A stretch of 64,000 bases of DNA from Planococcus lenghuensis (GTDB taxonomy: Bacteria; Bacillota; Bacilli; Bacillales_A; Planococcaceae): positions 2,026,001-2,090,000 of the forward strand of contig NZ_CP019640.1 of assembly GCF_001999905.1 (NCBI RefSeq), written 5' to 3'. Of this stretch, positions 24,382 to 33,036 are shown one piece after another (the first letter of the stretch is position 1; every line of letters begins with the position of its first letter). The position numbers and the translations under genes are program-made. The notes below the pieces were generated by a model. The model saw only the letters and a list, made by a program, of their open reading frames with translations, was not told the origin of the DNA and did not search any database.

Positions 24382-25342
24382 TATTTTTATCGGGGTTAAA
24401 AGAAGAACGCTTGAAAATATTTAAATCAAAATTACGGGATAGATGCTTCAGCGCTTCCATTCCAGCTGTGCTGTTTCCGCCTGCATTCAAAGCGGGGCCG
24501 AAAATACCGATTCCCATAATCCCTGTCGCGGCAGCGACGATTCCGCCACCAATCCCGCTCTTTGCTGGAATTCCCGCCTGCACGGCCATTTTGCCGGAAT
24601 CATTATAGAGGCCGGACGTCAGCATCAACGCTTTCATGATACTGATATGATCCGGTTTGATCAGCGGTTCATCTTCGCCATTCATATACCCGTCCCGGGC
24701 AAAAAATGCACCGATGCGTGCGAGTTCCAAGGCATTCACTTCAATCGACAAGCCGCGGAAATACAGATCCAGCGCCTCTTCCACTTTTCCGTTTTCAATA
24801 ACGCTTTCGCTTTCAAGGTAATAGGCGAGCGCATAAGATTTCGAACTGTCTCTTTTTGCTTCCTCGTACGCTGCCTCATTCATTCGGAGCTTGGCATTTC
24901 CAGTAATTTTCCGGAGCAACTTGATAATGCGATTGAACCGCTCCTCTGAATTTTTACCGGTGATGAGTGATGTGATCGCTATGGCCCCTTCATCAATAAA
25001 TGGATTGAACGGCTTATGACCGCCGAGTTCAGTCAATCCTTTTACCGAATCAAATAATTGGCTCGTCGGTTCCATCCCGACTTGCTTGAATACTGCTTCC
25101 GGTCCTGCATCTTGAAGTGCAATCATCAGATTGATCACTTTTGAAATGCTTTGGAGTGTGAAGCGATAATCCGTCAGGCCGGCTTCGAATTCCTTTCCAT
25201 CCACTGTGCACACCGCTAGACCAAGGCTTCCCTCGACGGTCGAATTAATACCTGGAACTGTCTCTTTTACTTTACCATCCGCCGAAAACGGTTTACTTTG
25301 CAGCACTGTTTTTTCCAAATATGCCTGTGATAATTGTTCCAT
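24377..25342 (-). CDS. glsA: Glutaminase
   Basis: A 321-residue serine-type glutaminase that deamidates glutamine to glutamate. The catalytic Ser65-x-x-Lys68 pair is in FTLQSISKVINL; the family motifs PTSQLFDSVKGL, KPFNPFIDEGAIA, and PAKSGIGGGIVAA near the C-terminus are present. Length equals YbgJ/GlsA homologues (about 310-330). No adjacent glutamine transporter or two-component system (as in B. subtilis glnKL-ybgJ) is seen, so it is a stand-alone unit. Confidence 0.93.
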   Translation of the reverse strand: MEQLSQAYLEKTVLQSKPFSADGKVKETVPGINSTVEGSLGLAVCTVDGKEFEAGLTDYRFTLQSISKVINLMIALQDAGPEAVFKQVGMEPTSQLFDSVKGLTELGGHKPFNPFIDEGAIAITSLITGKNSEERFNRIIKLLRKITGNAKLRMNEAAYEEAKRDSSKSYALAYYLESESVIENGKVEEALDLYFRGLSIEVNALELARIGAFFARDGYMNGEDEPLIKPDHISIMKALMLTSGLYNDSGKMAVQAGIPAKSGIGGGIVAAATGIMGIGIFGPALNAGGNSTAGMEALKHLSRNFDLNIFKRSSFNPDKNT

Positions 25343-25514
25343 TTCTTCAGCTCCCTGCAGTTTGCTCTGTCTACTTCTGTTACCCGACCTGAAAGAAATT
25401 TAAAACAATAAGAAAAGGCCTGGGTTGAATGTCAATTTCAACGCAGCCCCCGTTCCTGTATGTTTCTATCGGATAATTTCATATACACATTTCTGATCTT
25501 TCCACTTCTCCCGC

Positions 25515-25850
25515 TCATTCGAAACGCTTGAACTTTCGAGCCTTGTACATCGGTGTCAATGAATATAATTCAGCGTGACGCGTCTTTGACAGCTTCATCA
25601 ATCCCATAAATACCGATTCCGGGATGAGGTAAGTGACCATGCCATTAGGTGCCGATTTTAATTTCTCAGGCGCCTGTTCCCATTTCACTTCATCAATCTC
25701 CACCCAGACGCTTGTCACATCCACTGAGTTTTCCACGGTCAGCCGGGCGAACAACGTGATAAATTGCTGTCCGTTTTCTCTATGGGTATCTTTAACTTGA
25801 GTAAAGTAGAAATTTATTTCTTCTTCGATTGCAGGCTGATTTTTATGCAT
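25515..25850 (-). CDS. Conserved-looking small protein, unknown family
   Basis: A 111-residue soluble protein from MHKNQPAIEEE, placed by an excellent AAAGGAGGTGA seven bases before the ATG. It has a compact alpha/beta pattern (EINFYFTQVKDTHRENGQQF, VWVEIDEVKWEQ, YLIPESVFMGLMKLSK) and a basic C-terminus. No family recognised; no operon partner. Confidence 0.65.
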   Translation of the reverse strand: MHKNQPAIEEEINFYFTQVKDTHRENGQQFITLFARLTVENSVDVTSVWVEIDEVKWEQAPEKLKSAPNGMVTYLIPESVFMGLMKLSKTRHAELYSLTPMYKARKFKRFE

Positions 25851-26380
25851 AACGTCACCTCCTTTGTTTGTTTTTTTATATTTCGGGTCCCGCTTAAATG
25901 CCATACCAATGATTAATTATTTTTCGCCCCTTGTTTCAATCAACCCTCAAATAGAACTCATGTTCGCGTGTGAATGTAAGAAAGCCGAAAAGAATCTGTA
26001 AATCGATACAGGATTCTTTCCGGCTTTACTGGCAGCGCTATGGTCTGCAATATTTTACCGCGTTATTAATTTTGTGAGTGATTGAAGAAATTCTTTTGAT
26101 TTCTTTATAGAGTAATTCTATAAGAATTCCTTGGGAAAGTAAAGAGAAAACAAGATATTTATCTGAATATTACTTTTTTGTTTATCTAATGTGCTTATTC
26201 ACCCATTTCGCTCCTTCATTTCCAGTACAAAGAAAACAGGCGGGTTCCGAATGCCGAGAAAAAATTTTTTCAGGAAACCGGAGCGTATAACTCATTCTAA
26301 AGGCGCATCCATGTCAAAGAATAACGTATACTGACAAGGAAGCAGTCATAAAAAGAACGAGTGGCAGGAGGTGATAAGTT
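25851..26380. other. 530-base gap with one large hairpin
   Basis: No gene is visible. AAAGCCG-AAAGAATC at 25981 pairs with GATTCTTTCCGGCTTT ending at 26026, a long imperfect stem lacking a T tract. The last bases hold the AGGAGGTGA site of the nnrD fragment. The rest is A/T-rich and featureless to the eye. Confidence 0.4.
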
Positions 26381-26561
26381 TTGAGCAAAGAAACTTGCCG
26401 AGTGTCGGTTTGGACAGCCAGCCACGTGAAGAGTACACTTCCGAGCCGGGCTGAAGATGCACACAAAGGGACTTACGGCACTGCATTGCTCGTAGCCGGA
26501 AGTGCTGCCATGCCAGGCGCCGCTCTTCTTGCCGGCCGCGGAGCAATGCGCAGTGGGCTGG
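26381..26561 (+). pseudogene. nnrD: nnrD (ADP-dependent NAD(P)H-hydrate dehydratase), N-terminal fragment
   Basis: About 60 codons from a TTG start behind a perfect AGGAGGTGA. The segment HKGTYGTALLVAGSAAMPGA and LLAGRGAMRSGL are the ATP/ADP-binding start of the YjeF C-terminal (YxkO/NnrD) family. Immediately after RSGL, where GKL would follow, the sequence changes to IS3 DNA. No remainder of nnrD occurs in this window, so the repair enzyme is lost here or encoded elsewhere. Confidence 0.85.
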
Positions 26562-26783
26562 CCAGAGACGCTCCTCTCCCTCGAGAAGGAGGAGTCGGCG
26601 GTGAAACGGGACCAACGGAAGACGTCAGATCAGCAGGATGCACTGGAAAAGGCGTTGGCAGCTGCCGAGGCGGAGAACGAGCGCCTGCGCATGGAGCTTG
26701 CCTATTCAAAAAAGCTGAGAGCCTTAGCTCAGAAAAAGGAGTTATCACCAACCAAGAACGGGCGCAAGCCGTCTTCGAGTTAA
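26562..26783 (+). pseudogene. IS3 orfA, C-terminal remnant
   Basis: The frame encodes the coiled-coil end of OrfA (QQDALEKALAAAEAENERLR, then MELAYSKKLRALAQ) and stops at 26783. The DNA-binding helix-turn-helix half is missing. The slippery A AAA AAG is in the correct phase (TCA AAA AAG) for a -1 shift into orfB. Confidence 0.75.
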
Positions 26784-27619
26784 GGCATGAATTTCCGGTG
26801 AATCAACTGATCAAGGTGGCGGGCATGGCCCGCAGCACCTATTATGCATGTGTAGCGCGCATGAACCGGCCAGACCCGGACGCGGCACTCAAAGAACAGA
26901 TCCAGGCCATCTATGATGAACACGACGGCAATTACGGGTATCGCCGCATCTGTGATCAACTGGTGAACCAGGGGATACGGGTGAACCATAAAAAAGTACA
27001 GCGCCTCATGGGCGAACTGGGATTGAAAAGCACCTTTCGACCGGTACGGACCCGGAAGTATAATTCGTATCCCGGCAAAGGCAGCCATGTGGCGCCGAAC
27101 CTTCTGGATCGCCAGTTCACAGCGGATCAGCCGAACAAAAAATGGGCCACCGACATCACGGAATTCAAAGTGTGCAGCCAGAAGCTGTATCTGTCACCGG
27201 TGCTGGATCTGTTTAACGGTGAAATCATCACGTATACCTTAGGCGCGCGTCCAACCTACAAACTGGTGTCCACCATGCTGGACCAAGCGCTCGAGCGCTT
27301 AACACCGGGCGACGACCTTCTTCTGCATTCCGACCAAGGCTGGCATTACCGGATTGAGCCGTACCGTGAAACGCTTGTGGCGAACCACATTACCCAGAGT
27401 ATGTCCCGAAAGGGTACCTGCTTGGATAATTCGGTGATGGAGAACTTCTTCGGTATCATGAAATCCGAATTTCTGTATAAGCGGACATTTGCGACAGTTG
27501 AGCAGTTCGAACGGGAATTGGCGGACTACATGGAGTACTACAACTGCAAGCGCATTAAGAGCAAACTGAATGGCCGGAGTCCGGTTCACTACCGACTCCA
27601 GCTACAGGCCGCTGCCTGA
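26714..27619 (+). CDS. IS3 transposase OrfB (DDE integrase)
   Basis: About 301 residues in the OrfB frame. An HTH_21-like segment (YGYRRICDQLVNQGIRVN) precedes the rve integrase core. The catalytic triad is visible: Asp in KWATDITEF, Asp in LLLHSDQGWHYR, and Glu in NSVMENFFGIMKSEF. It would normally be made as an OrfAB fusion by frameshifting. Here the nnrD start codon happens to be in the same frame and open through it, giving a 412-codon chimera. Catalytic residues are intact, but the missing left end makes the element immobile by itself. Confidence 0.88.
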   Translation, partial: AESLSSEKGVITNQERAQAVFELRHEFPVNQLIKVAGMARSTYYACVARMNRPDPDAALKEQIQAIYDEHDGNYGYRRICDQLVNQGIRVNHKKVQRLMGELGLKSTFRPVRTRKYNSYPGKGSHVAPNLLDRQFTADQPNKKWATDITEFKVCSQKLYLSPVLDLFNGEIITYTLGARPTYKLVSTMLDQALERLTPGDDLLLHSDQGWHYRIEPYRETLVANHITQSMSRKGTCLDNSVMENFFGIMKSEFLYKRTFATVEQFERELADYMEYYNCKRIKSKLNGRSPVHYRLQLQAAA

Positions 27620-27703
27620 AAGCAAATTCATGTCCAAGAATTGGGGGTCACTGCAGCTGGCGGCGTCAGTGCACAGCAGAGGAGGCTTGACCATTCGTCC
27701 GCG

Positions 27704-27793
27704 GCAAGCGAGTGTTTGCGCAGCAGAAGCCGTTCCGTTATGGAAGAACATTTGGGCAAGATAAATCTAAGGGCTTTTTGGACAGCCTCTTTA
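27704..27793 (+). repeat. Dispersed 90-bp repeat, copy A
   Basis: Shares about 85-90% of positions by eye with 44179-44267, including the ends of the segment GCAAGCGAGTGTT and AAGGGCTTTTTGG-CAGCC. One frame encodes QQKPFRYGRT-x-GQDK-x-KGFL in both copies, so it looks like the 3' end of a lost transposase gene with its terminus. The identity of the parent element is not certain. Confidence 0.6.
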
Positions 27794-27828
27794 TTGTGAT
27801 CCTAATACACAAGATGCCGCGGGCTTGC

Positions 27829-27868
27829 GCCGAACTAACTCGGGTGCTTAAGCCCGAGTTAGTTCGGC
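27829..27868. repeat. Perfect 16-bp inverted repeat
   Basis: GCCGAACTAACTCGGG and CCCGAGTTAGTTCGGC flank an eight-base spacer. There is no T tract. It is followed by CTTTCCCGCAGGAGT, a motif also found in the repeat zone near 44060. The stretch 27656-27953 has no gene apart from these repeats. Confidence 0.7.
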
Positions 27869-27953
27869 ACTTCGCTTTCCCGCAGGAGTTCCCGCTTTTT
27901 GTTCCATATTTTTGCAGTGAAAAATCAACACTGTTCTTTAACAGAGCCTCTGG

Positions 27954-28490
27954 TTAAGGCGACAAAGTGAATTCAAGTTCACTAATAAATGTATTAACGT
28001 CAACCGATTGATTTTGATGTTCTTCTTTCAGGAATTGACCGATGACCTGTCCGTTTTCAATCAGCTTCAATCCGTATTCAGGAGTGAGTGGCACATAATA
28101 TCCTGGCTGGGTCTCTTTTATGTAAAGAAAAACTTGGTCTCCTACCTGAAGACCAGGGTCTGCAGATTCCAGCACATTCACTTGGAATGAGTCTTTGTCG
28201 CTAAACCCCTTAAACTTCTGACTGATTCTTATCGTATAAGGTGTAGAATAAAAATTTGCTTCCTCTGCAGTAGCAGCGATAAACGGTTCCCCTTTGGCTT
28301 CCACGGTTCCAGTAACGATTGCGTCTGTCTTTTCCCGTACGATTTCTTCGAAAACAAGAGGGGACTCATAGAGGGCGTGCGTTTCAACAGTGAGTTCCCC
28401 AACTTCAGAAGGGTCTTCACGCGTATCGAAGAAAAGAAATGTACCAATTAGCAGGCAAACCCCCAGTATTAAAACCCCGATTCTTTTCAT
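27954..28490 (-). CDS. Membrane-anchored extracellular protein, paralogue of 15184-15660
   Basis: A 178-residue protein with an N-terminal hydrophobic anchor (IGVLILGVCLLIGTFLFF) but no lipobox at its end, so it is probably a signal-anchor protein. The domain (TDAIVTGTVEAKG, TIRISQKFKGF, GLQVGDQVFLYIKETQPGYY, YGLKLIENGQVIGQ) parallels that of the lipoprotein at 15184. Function unknown. GGGGGTAA precedes the ATG. Confidence 0.72.
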   Translation of the reverse strand: MKRIGVLILGVCLLIGTFLFFDTREDPSEVGELTVETHALYESPLVFEEIVREKTDAIVTGTVEAKGEPFIAATAEEANFYSTPYTIRISQKFKGFSDKDSFQVNVLESADPGLQVGDQVFLYIKETQPGYYVPLTPEYGLKLIENGQVIGQFLKEEHQNQSVDVNTFISELEFTLSP

Positions 28491-28755
28491 TCGATTACCC
28501 CCAGAATATGTTATCTCCCTAAATCATCAGGTACTGTTAACAGAAGGAATACCTTCCATTTATGTTCATTACTACACGTCTCTTCAGTCATTTAGTCGTA
28601 CGGAGGCAATAAAAGCCGCATAACTTGGATTATTTAAAAGATCTTTACCATTTTGACTACGTTAATGAACCATGATTGTATGCCTGAATTAAACAGAGAA
28701 CGGTTGCTGCATAGGAAAGAATTAAAATCAAAAGCTCCCAGCTAGTGAGAGCTTC

Positions 28756-29286
28756 CTAGAAAGCCGTATCTCGAATAAGAATTTCTTGTTCCGTTTCTTC
28801 TGAACCGCCAGCTTCTTTCAATTCAACGAGCCATTCATCTCTTTTCACATCAAAAGAGACACCTGTAACTGCCGCCATAGTCGGAATCATCATCCGAGCT
28901 TCAAACTCTTTTATCGCGGCTTCTATTGCCTGCGCCTCTGTCAATTCCGCATTTCCCGGTGCTGATGGTGTTATTACTTTGATTCTCCCTGCAGTCGCCT
29001 GTACAGGATAAGATTCATTCGTACCGCCCCTGAACCAGACCTCCACCAGCTGACCAACCCGGATATTGTCCTCGGACAGACCCGCCCAGGCAGCGTCATA
29101 GGTTTCTTCTTCCACAGTCCCTAAGTCATTCTTCCCCGCTTCCGGGTTCACAACAAGAATCCGTCCATCTTCCACTTCGGTGACGTATCCTGTGATATCA
29201 GGTTCGCCTGCTCCCGACAGCTGACCGCAACCCGAGAGTCCCACTATCCCGAATGCCATCAGGAGCCTGACTATTCGTTTGTTCAT
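28756..29286 (-). CDS. DUF3221-type lipoprotein
   Basis: A 176-residue predicted lipoprotein starting at MNKRIVRLLM (29286; AGGGGG six bases upstream). The signal ends LSGC. The N-terminal part (ITGYVTEVEDGRILVVNPE, then VGQLVEVWFRGGTNESYPVQ) is a small OB-like beta barrel characteristic of DUF3221/YobA-like proteins. The C-terminal part (EAQAIEAAIKEFEARMM, FDVKRDEWLVELKE) resembles a PepSY-like unit. Extracellular; function unknown. It lies 56 bases downstream of the lipoprotein gene at 29343. Confidence 0.72.
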   Translation of the reverse strand: MNKRIVRLLMAFGIVGLSGCGQLSGAGEPDITGYVTEVEDGRILVVNPEAGKNDLGTVEEETYDAAWAGLSEDNIRVGQLVEVWFRGGTNESYPVQATAGRIKVITPSAPGNAELTEAQAIEAAIKEFEARMMIPTMAAVTGVSFDVKRDEWLVELKEAGGSEETEQEILIRDTAF

Positions 29287-29342
29287 CATTTTCCCCCTCG
29301 CCATTAAACTCTTGGGTATATTTGGAATTACGCAGTGTATCC

Positions 29343-29729
29343 TTACGCACCTTCCATCTCACCCACCACTGTATTGGTTTCAGGATCTACTAGAACATGT
29401 TTAGCGGCAATGATATCTTCCCTTTCAAATGTTACAAGCAATACTTCGTCCCCTGTAAAATTCTTGTCTGTATACTCATCATACTTGGAGGCAACGACTT
29501 CTGAAACTTCCGCAGTCTGCCTGTCTTTAGGCTCCAAAGCTTCCGTCCATTCTTCTTCCTCCTGCACATACAGCCATGCAGCTTCACGTGCTTCCTGAAA
29601 GCCATCGGCCGCCGCTGCTGTTTCTTCAGTAGTTTCTGCCATTTCCTCGATCGGCTGTTCTGCTCCACAACCAGCGACCAATGTTAACGATGCCATCAAC
29701 GGAAGGAATAGCTTCAATTTACTATTCAT
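29343..29729 (-). CDS. Small lipoprotein, unknown family
   Basis: A 128-residue predicted lipoprotein from MNSKLKLFLP (29729; GGGAGG nine bases upstream). The signal ends VAGC. An acidic linker (residues 25-40) precedes an alpha/beta domain with FQEAREAAWLYVQEEEEWTE and a C-terminal YSIR-like strand pair (KHVLVDPETNTVVGEM), again PepSY-like in outline. Its upstream region resembles that of the neighbouring gene at 28756, suggesting the two arose by tandem duplication. Confidence 0.7.
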   Translation of the reverse strand: MNSKLKLFLPLMASLTLVAGCGAEQPIEEMAETTEETAAAADGFQEAREAAWLYVQEEEEWTEALEPKDRQTAEVSEVVASKYDEYTDKNFTGDEVLLVTFEREDIIAAKHVLVDPETNTVVGEMEGA

Positions 29730-30166
29730 CAATACCAGCCTCCCTATTTAATCAGTCGGACTGAGGCAGGAAAAGTTACGTAATTTAAGTTATTTAACAG
29801 GCCGTTATCACTTGGTTTGCAAAAGTGGCAGCGTTAACAAATCATACTTTTATATTTATTCATTGAGAGAATGATTGAACATCATTCTTTAAAAACGTAA
29901 AAGAGCGCAATCATAGCGGTGATGTTTCTGTGCAGCTCTTTCAGCAATAGCGTCGAACTGCTGATTAAACTACTACTCGGTTCTCTATGCGCTCAATCAT
30001 GCCGAATACCGTTTCATTGGGAAACAAGTGCACTAGAATTTGCACCATAATTCGCATTAGTTTTGTCCTTATACAATAGCTGTTGTATAGAGACAAACAG
30101 GTATACCAAATAATATTCAAAAAGAAGTCGCAGCATTTCGAAAATCTTGATACATCAATAGAAATC
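29730..30166. other. Gene-free stretch with several inverted repeats
   Basis: No ORF is convincing. Structures seen are: AGAATGAT/ATCATTCT near 29870-29892; AAAGAGC pairing with GCTCTTT across about 29898-29942; and TTTGTC-N2-TATACAA / TTGTATA-N2-GACAAA at 30062-30097, an operator-like repeat about 870 bases downstream of the Crp/Fnr start and so not its own promoter. Confidence 0.4.
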
Positions 30167-30197
30167 GCCCTGCAACTCGAATTACAAGTTACAGGGC
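30167..30197 (-). terminator. Terminator-like hairpin after the Crp/Fnr gene
   Basis: GCCCTGTAACTTG and CGAGTTGCAGGGC (minus strand) form a 13-base-pair stem with two wobbles around a five-base loop; the T tract is poor. Confidence 0.6.
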
Positions 30198-30272
30198 ATT
30201 TTAACGCGCATTTTCAAGTTTTGCGATAGAAAACGGAAGCCCTTACGGTGACCTGCCGCTTTTTCTCCTGTA

Positions 30273-30965
30273 TTACAGCAGCAGCAATGCATCCAAATCC
30301 ACAATTCGGATTTCCCGCTGCCCGTGCTGTTCAATCCAGCCTTCGTCTTCAAACAATGATAGCTTGCGGCTGATCGTCTCCGGTGTCGTGCCAAGGAAGG
30401 AGGCAAGGTCTTTCCGGGACATCGGCAGCCGAAACTGCATTGACTCATTCTCATCGGCCTGTTGCGCAAGGTAGAGAGCCAGCCGGGTTTCAGCATCTTC
30501 CGTGGCAAAGCTCGTCGCCTGATGTTCGGCCCGGTCCAGCCGGTTTGAAAATTCGGTTAAGATTCTCAATGAAATTTGCGGGTATTTCAAAAGCAGATCC
30601 TGCAGACTGTCCCGCCGGATACTGCAGATTTCCGATTTCTCCATGACTTCGGCATAGTCGTCATGGATCCCTTCCTGAAACAAGGCAAGTTCTCCGGTGA
30701 AATCACCCGGCTGGAGAATGCGGATCAGCTGCTCTTTTCCCGATTCAGCGAGCCGGTATATCTTCACTTTTCCTTTATGAACAATATACAATGAATCCGA
30801 TGTGTCACCTGCCCGGTACAGCAACTCGCCTTTTTTCAGCGATAACGGCCGGGCGGTCCCGGCGACTTCCTGCATTTCATAAACCCGTAAATGGTTGAAA
30901 ATCGGAACGAGGGAAACGCAGGAAATATGTGTTCCCTCTGATCCGGTCAGCTGTTCTCTTTGCAC
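30273..30965 (-). CDS. Crp/Fnr-family transcription regulator
   Basis: A 230-residue regulator with GTG start (GGGGGA seven bases before). A cyclic-nucleotide-binding-like beta-roll (about residues 35-130) is followed by a dimer helix and a winged HTH (MSRKDLASFLGTTPETISRK, about 180-200). The recognition helix has E-x-x-S-R, the FNR-type specificity for TTGAT-N4-ATCAA. Only one N-terminal Cys (Cys16) is present, so an FNR-type four-Cys iron-sulphur cluster is unlikely. It is the last gene of a unit with an HMA protein and a metal ATPase, which have decayed; a matching box lies at their promoter. Confidence 0.9.
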   Translation of the reverse strand: MQREQLTGSEGTHISCVSLVPIFNHLRVYEMQEVAGTARPLSLKKGELLYRAGDTSDSLYIVHKGKVKIYRLAESGKEQLIRILQPGDFTGELALFQEGIHDDYAEVMEKSEICSIRRDSLQDLLLKYPQISLRILTEFSNRLDRAEHQATSFATEDAETRLALYLAQQADENESMQFRLPMSRKDLASFLGTTPETISRKLSLFEDEGWIEQHGQREIRIVDLDALLLL

Positions 30966-31010
30966 GGTATCATCCCCCTGCGCTTTCTTCCAGTATACCC
31001 CAAGTTTCCT

Positions 31011-31230
31011 TTAAGCGACCTTTTTGGACAGCACCGGATAGCCGAGTTTCACGATCATCTGCTCGATCTCTTCTGAAGTAATTCGTTCCTCATCGTATTG
31101 GACCCTGACTTTTCCGGCATGGAACAGGACTTTCACGTCCGTCACCCCATTTTTTTGCCGATTACGTTTTCAATTTTTTGATACAGGATGGACAAGTGAA
31201 CGGCTCCATTTGGAATACAATTTTTCTCAT
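31011..31230 (-). pseudogene. HMA metal-binding protein with two frameshifts
   Basis: From the ATG at 31230 (GGGAGG site) the frame encodes MRKIVFQMEPFTCPSCIKK with the metal-binding CxxC, then breaks. Restoring one A in each of two A runs gives a continuous protein of about 73 residues, ending GYPVLSKKVA, which is a normal small HMA domain (CopZ/MerP-like) of the kind that accompanies metal ATPases. Both lesions are single-base losses in homopolymers, so sequencing error is possible. It lies between the ATPase and regulator genes. Confidence 0.8.
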
Positions 31231-31298
31231 GATTGGTTCCTCCCTTTGGTTTATGCCTTTATCGTACGCGTTTTTTGGTTTGAAAACCTTGATCATTG

Positions 31299-32995
31299 TC
31301 AATGACTCGGTGTACAAACGGGGCAGCCTGCAGTTTGCCGGTCAGTTTCTTTTTGTTTCCGGCCACCGGATGCCTCTTGGCTACTATTGAAGTGCACGAG
31401 CCGCATGGCGTTCAGGATGACTGCCAGCACACTAGCTTCGTGAATGAACATGCCGGATGCAAGATGGACCGATCCCGCCAGCACGACAACATGGCCTGCC
31501 GTCTGCAGTTCTTTTACAAATGCCACCTTATCTTCCGGCAACATCTCTGCGCGGTAATCATCCAGCTGCAGGGCATCGGCGACAAGTGAAGCGGTGTGCC
31601 GGTTATCCCCCGTCAGCATGATGATTTGGCTGATCCCGTTTTTCTGCATTGCTGCCAACGCCGCCGGTGCATCATCCCTGATCCGGTCTGCGATCGAGAA
31701 CACACCGGTGATGTTGCCGTTCATTGCTGCGAAGATGGCCGTGTTCCCTGCTTTTTCCCGGCTTTCAGCGTATTCGAAGACTTCTGCCGGCACTTCTATT
31801 CCTTCCCGCTGCATCAGTTTCCGGCAACTATCGTCTGTCCTTCCACTTCTGCCCGGATACCGCTGCCTTTCATAACTTCTGTCCGGCCGGGTTTCCGGTT
31901 CAGCCGCATCCATCTCGCTTCCGCTTCTTTTACGATCGTCTGACCGAGATGGTGTTCGGACACGGTTTCCACTTCCGCGACGAGCCGGAGCAGTTCCAAT
32001 TTTTCCACGCCGCCGAACGTCCGGATTTCTGTTACTTCCGGTTTCCCTTTTGTGAGTGTGCCGGTTTTATCGAACACCAAAGTATCCACTTTCGCCAAGC
32101 GGTCCATCACTTCCCCGCCTTTTATCAGAACCCCGCGCCCGGCACCGTTGCCGATTCCCGCTACACTTGATACCGGCGCCCCGATCACCAATGCTCCGGG
32201 ACAAGCGATAACCAGAAAGGTGATGGACAAATGAACATCCCGTGTAACTAAGTAAACGAGCACTGCCAGCACCACAACCGCCGGCGTGTAAATCTGAGCG
32301 AAGCGGTCCAGGAATTTCTCAGTTGGTGACTTGGATTCCTGTGCTTCTTCAACCAGCTCGATGATTTTCGTGAATGTCGTATCATCTCCGACTTTTTCTG
32401 CTTCGATCTCAATATAGCCGGTGTCCACGATGGAACCACTGAAGACCCCTTCTCCCACCTCCTTCGTCACCGGTACTGATTCTCCCGTTATCGCGGCTTC
32501 ATTCAAGATTGCCTGCCCGGTCAAGATCCGGCCATCAACTGGGACTTTACTGCCGGTCCGGATGACGACCCGCTGGCCTTCTTCCACTTCATCCACCGGC
32601 ACAGTCAGCTGACTTCCTCCCTGGACAATCACCGCTTCCTGCGGTGCCAAGTCGGTCAGTTTCTTTAAAGCGGACCGGGTCTTTGCCAGCGTCCGCCCTT
32701 CAAGGTAATCGCCGAACAAAAACAAAAATGTGACGACGGCTGATTCCACAAATTCACCGATGACCAAAGCGCCAATCACCGCCAGCATGACGAGCAATTC
32801 GATGCTGAATGTTTTCATCCGCACGGCCTGGAGCGCTTTTCCTCCGATAGGTACTGCCGCAATGAGTGTAGAAGCGATCAGGACGGCTTCCCGGCTGCTT
32901 GAATAGCCAATGAGGTGCAGCCCAAAGGCCAGCAGCAATAATCCGCCCGAGATGAAGGTGATTTCTTTTTTAGGTCTGGTTGTTAATAATATCAT
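31299..32995 (-). pseudogene. P1B-type heavy-metal ATPase, frameshifted and internally deleted
   Basis: The N-terminal 393 codons (start 32995, AAGGAG) carry the actuator motif TGES, the transmembrane motif ACPG (CPG instead of CPC), and the phosphorylation site FDKTGTLTKG. The frame then breaks near 31820: GCCGGAAACTGATG fits loss of one copy of a seven-base tandem repeat (CGGAAAC). The second part has TGDN in place but goes from KELQTAGHV straight to the last membrane helix, skipping the hinge GDGVNDAP and roughly 70 residues. Two independent lesions make this a true pseudogene. The metal (Zn, Cd, Cu or other) cannot be assigned. Confidence 0.85.
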
Positions 32996-33036
32996 TGTTC
33001 CCATCTCCTTCTCGCATAATTTCTTTATACATGGAG

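Larger units (their letters stand above)
26562..27655 (+). mobile_element. IS3-family (IS150-like) element, left end missing
   Basis: Contains the 3' part of orfA, an A AAA AAG slippery heptamer (26708-26714) and a full orfB. The right end is TGTCCAAGAATTGGGGGTCA then CTGCA (27631-27655), ending CA as IS3 termini do. No matching left inverted repeat and no orfA start exist at the nnrD junction, so the left part was deleted, probably together with the rest of nnrD. Confidence 0.8.

Noticed and set aside
26381..27619. A single 412-residue functional protein
   Set aside because: It is a chimera: nnrD start, out-of-frame orfA, then orfB. Treating it as one gene product family would be misleading.
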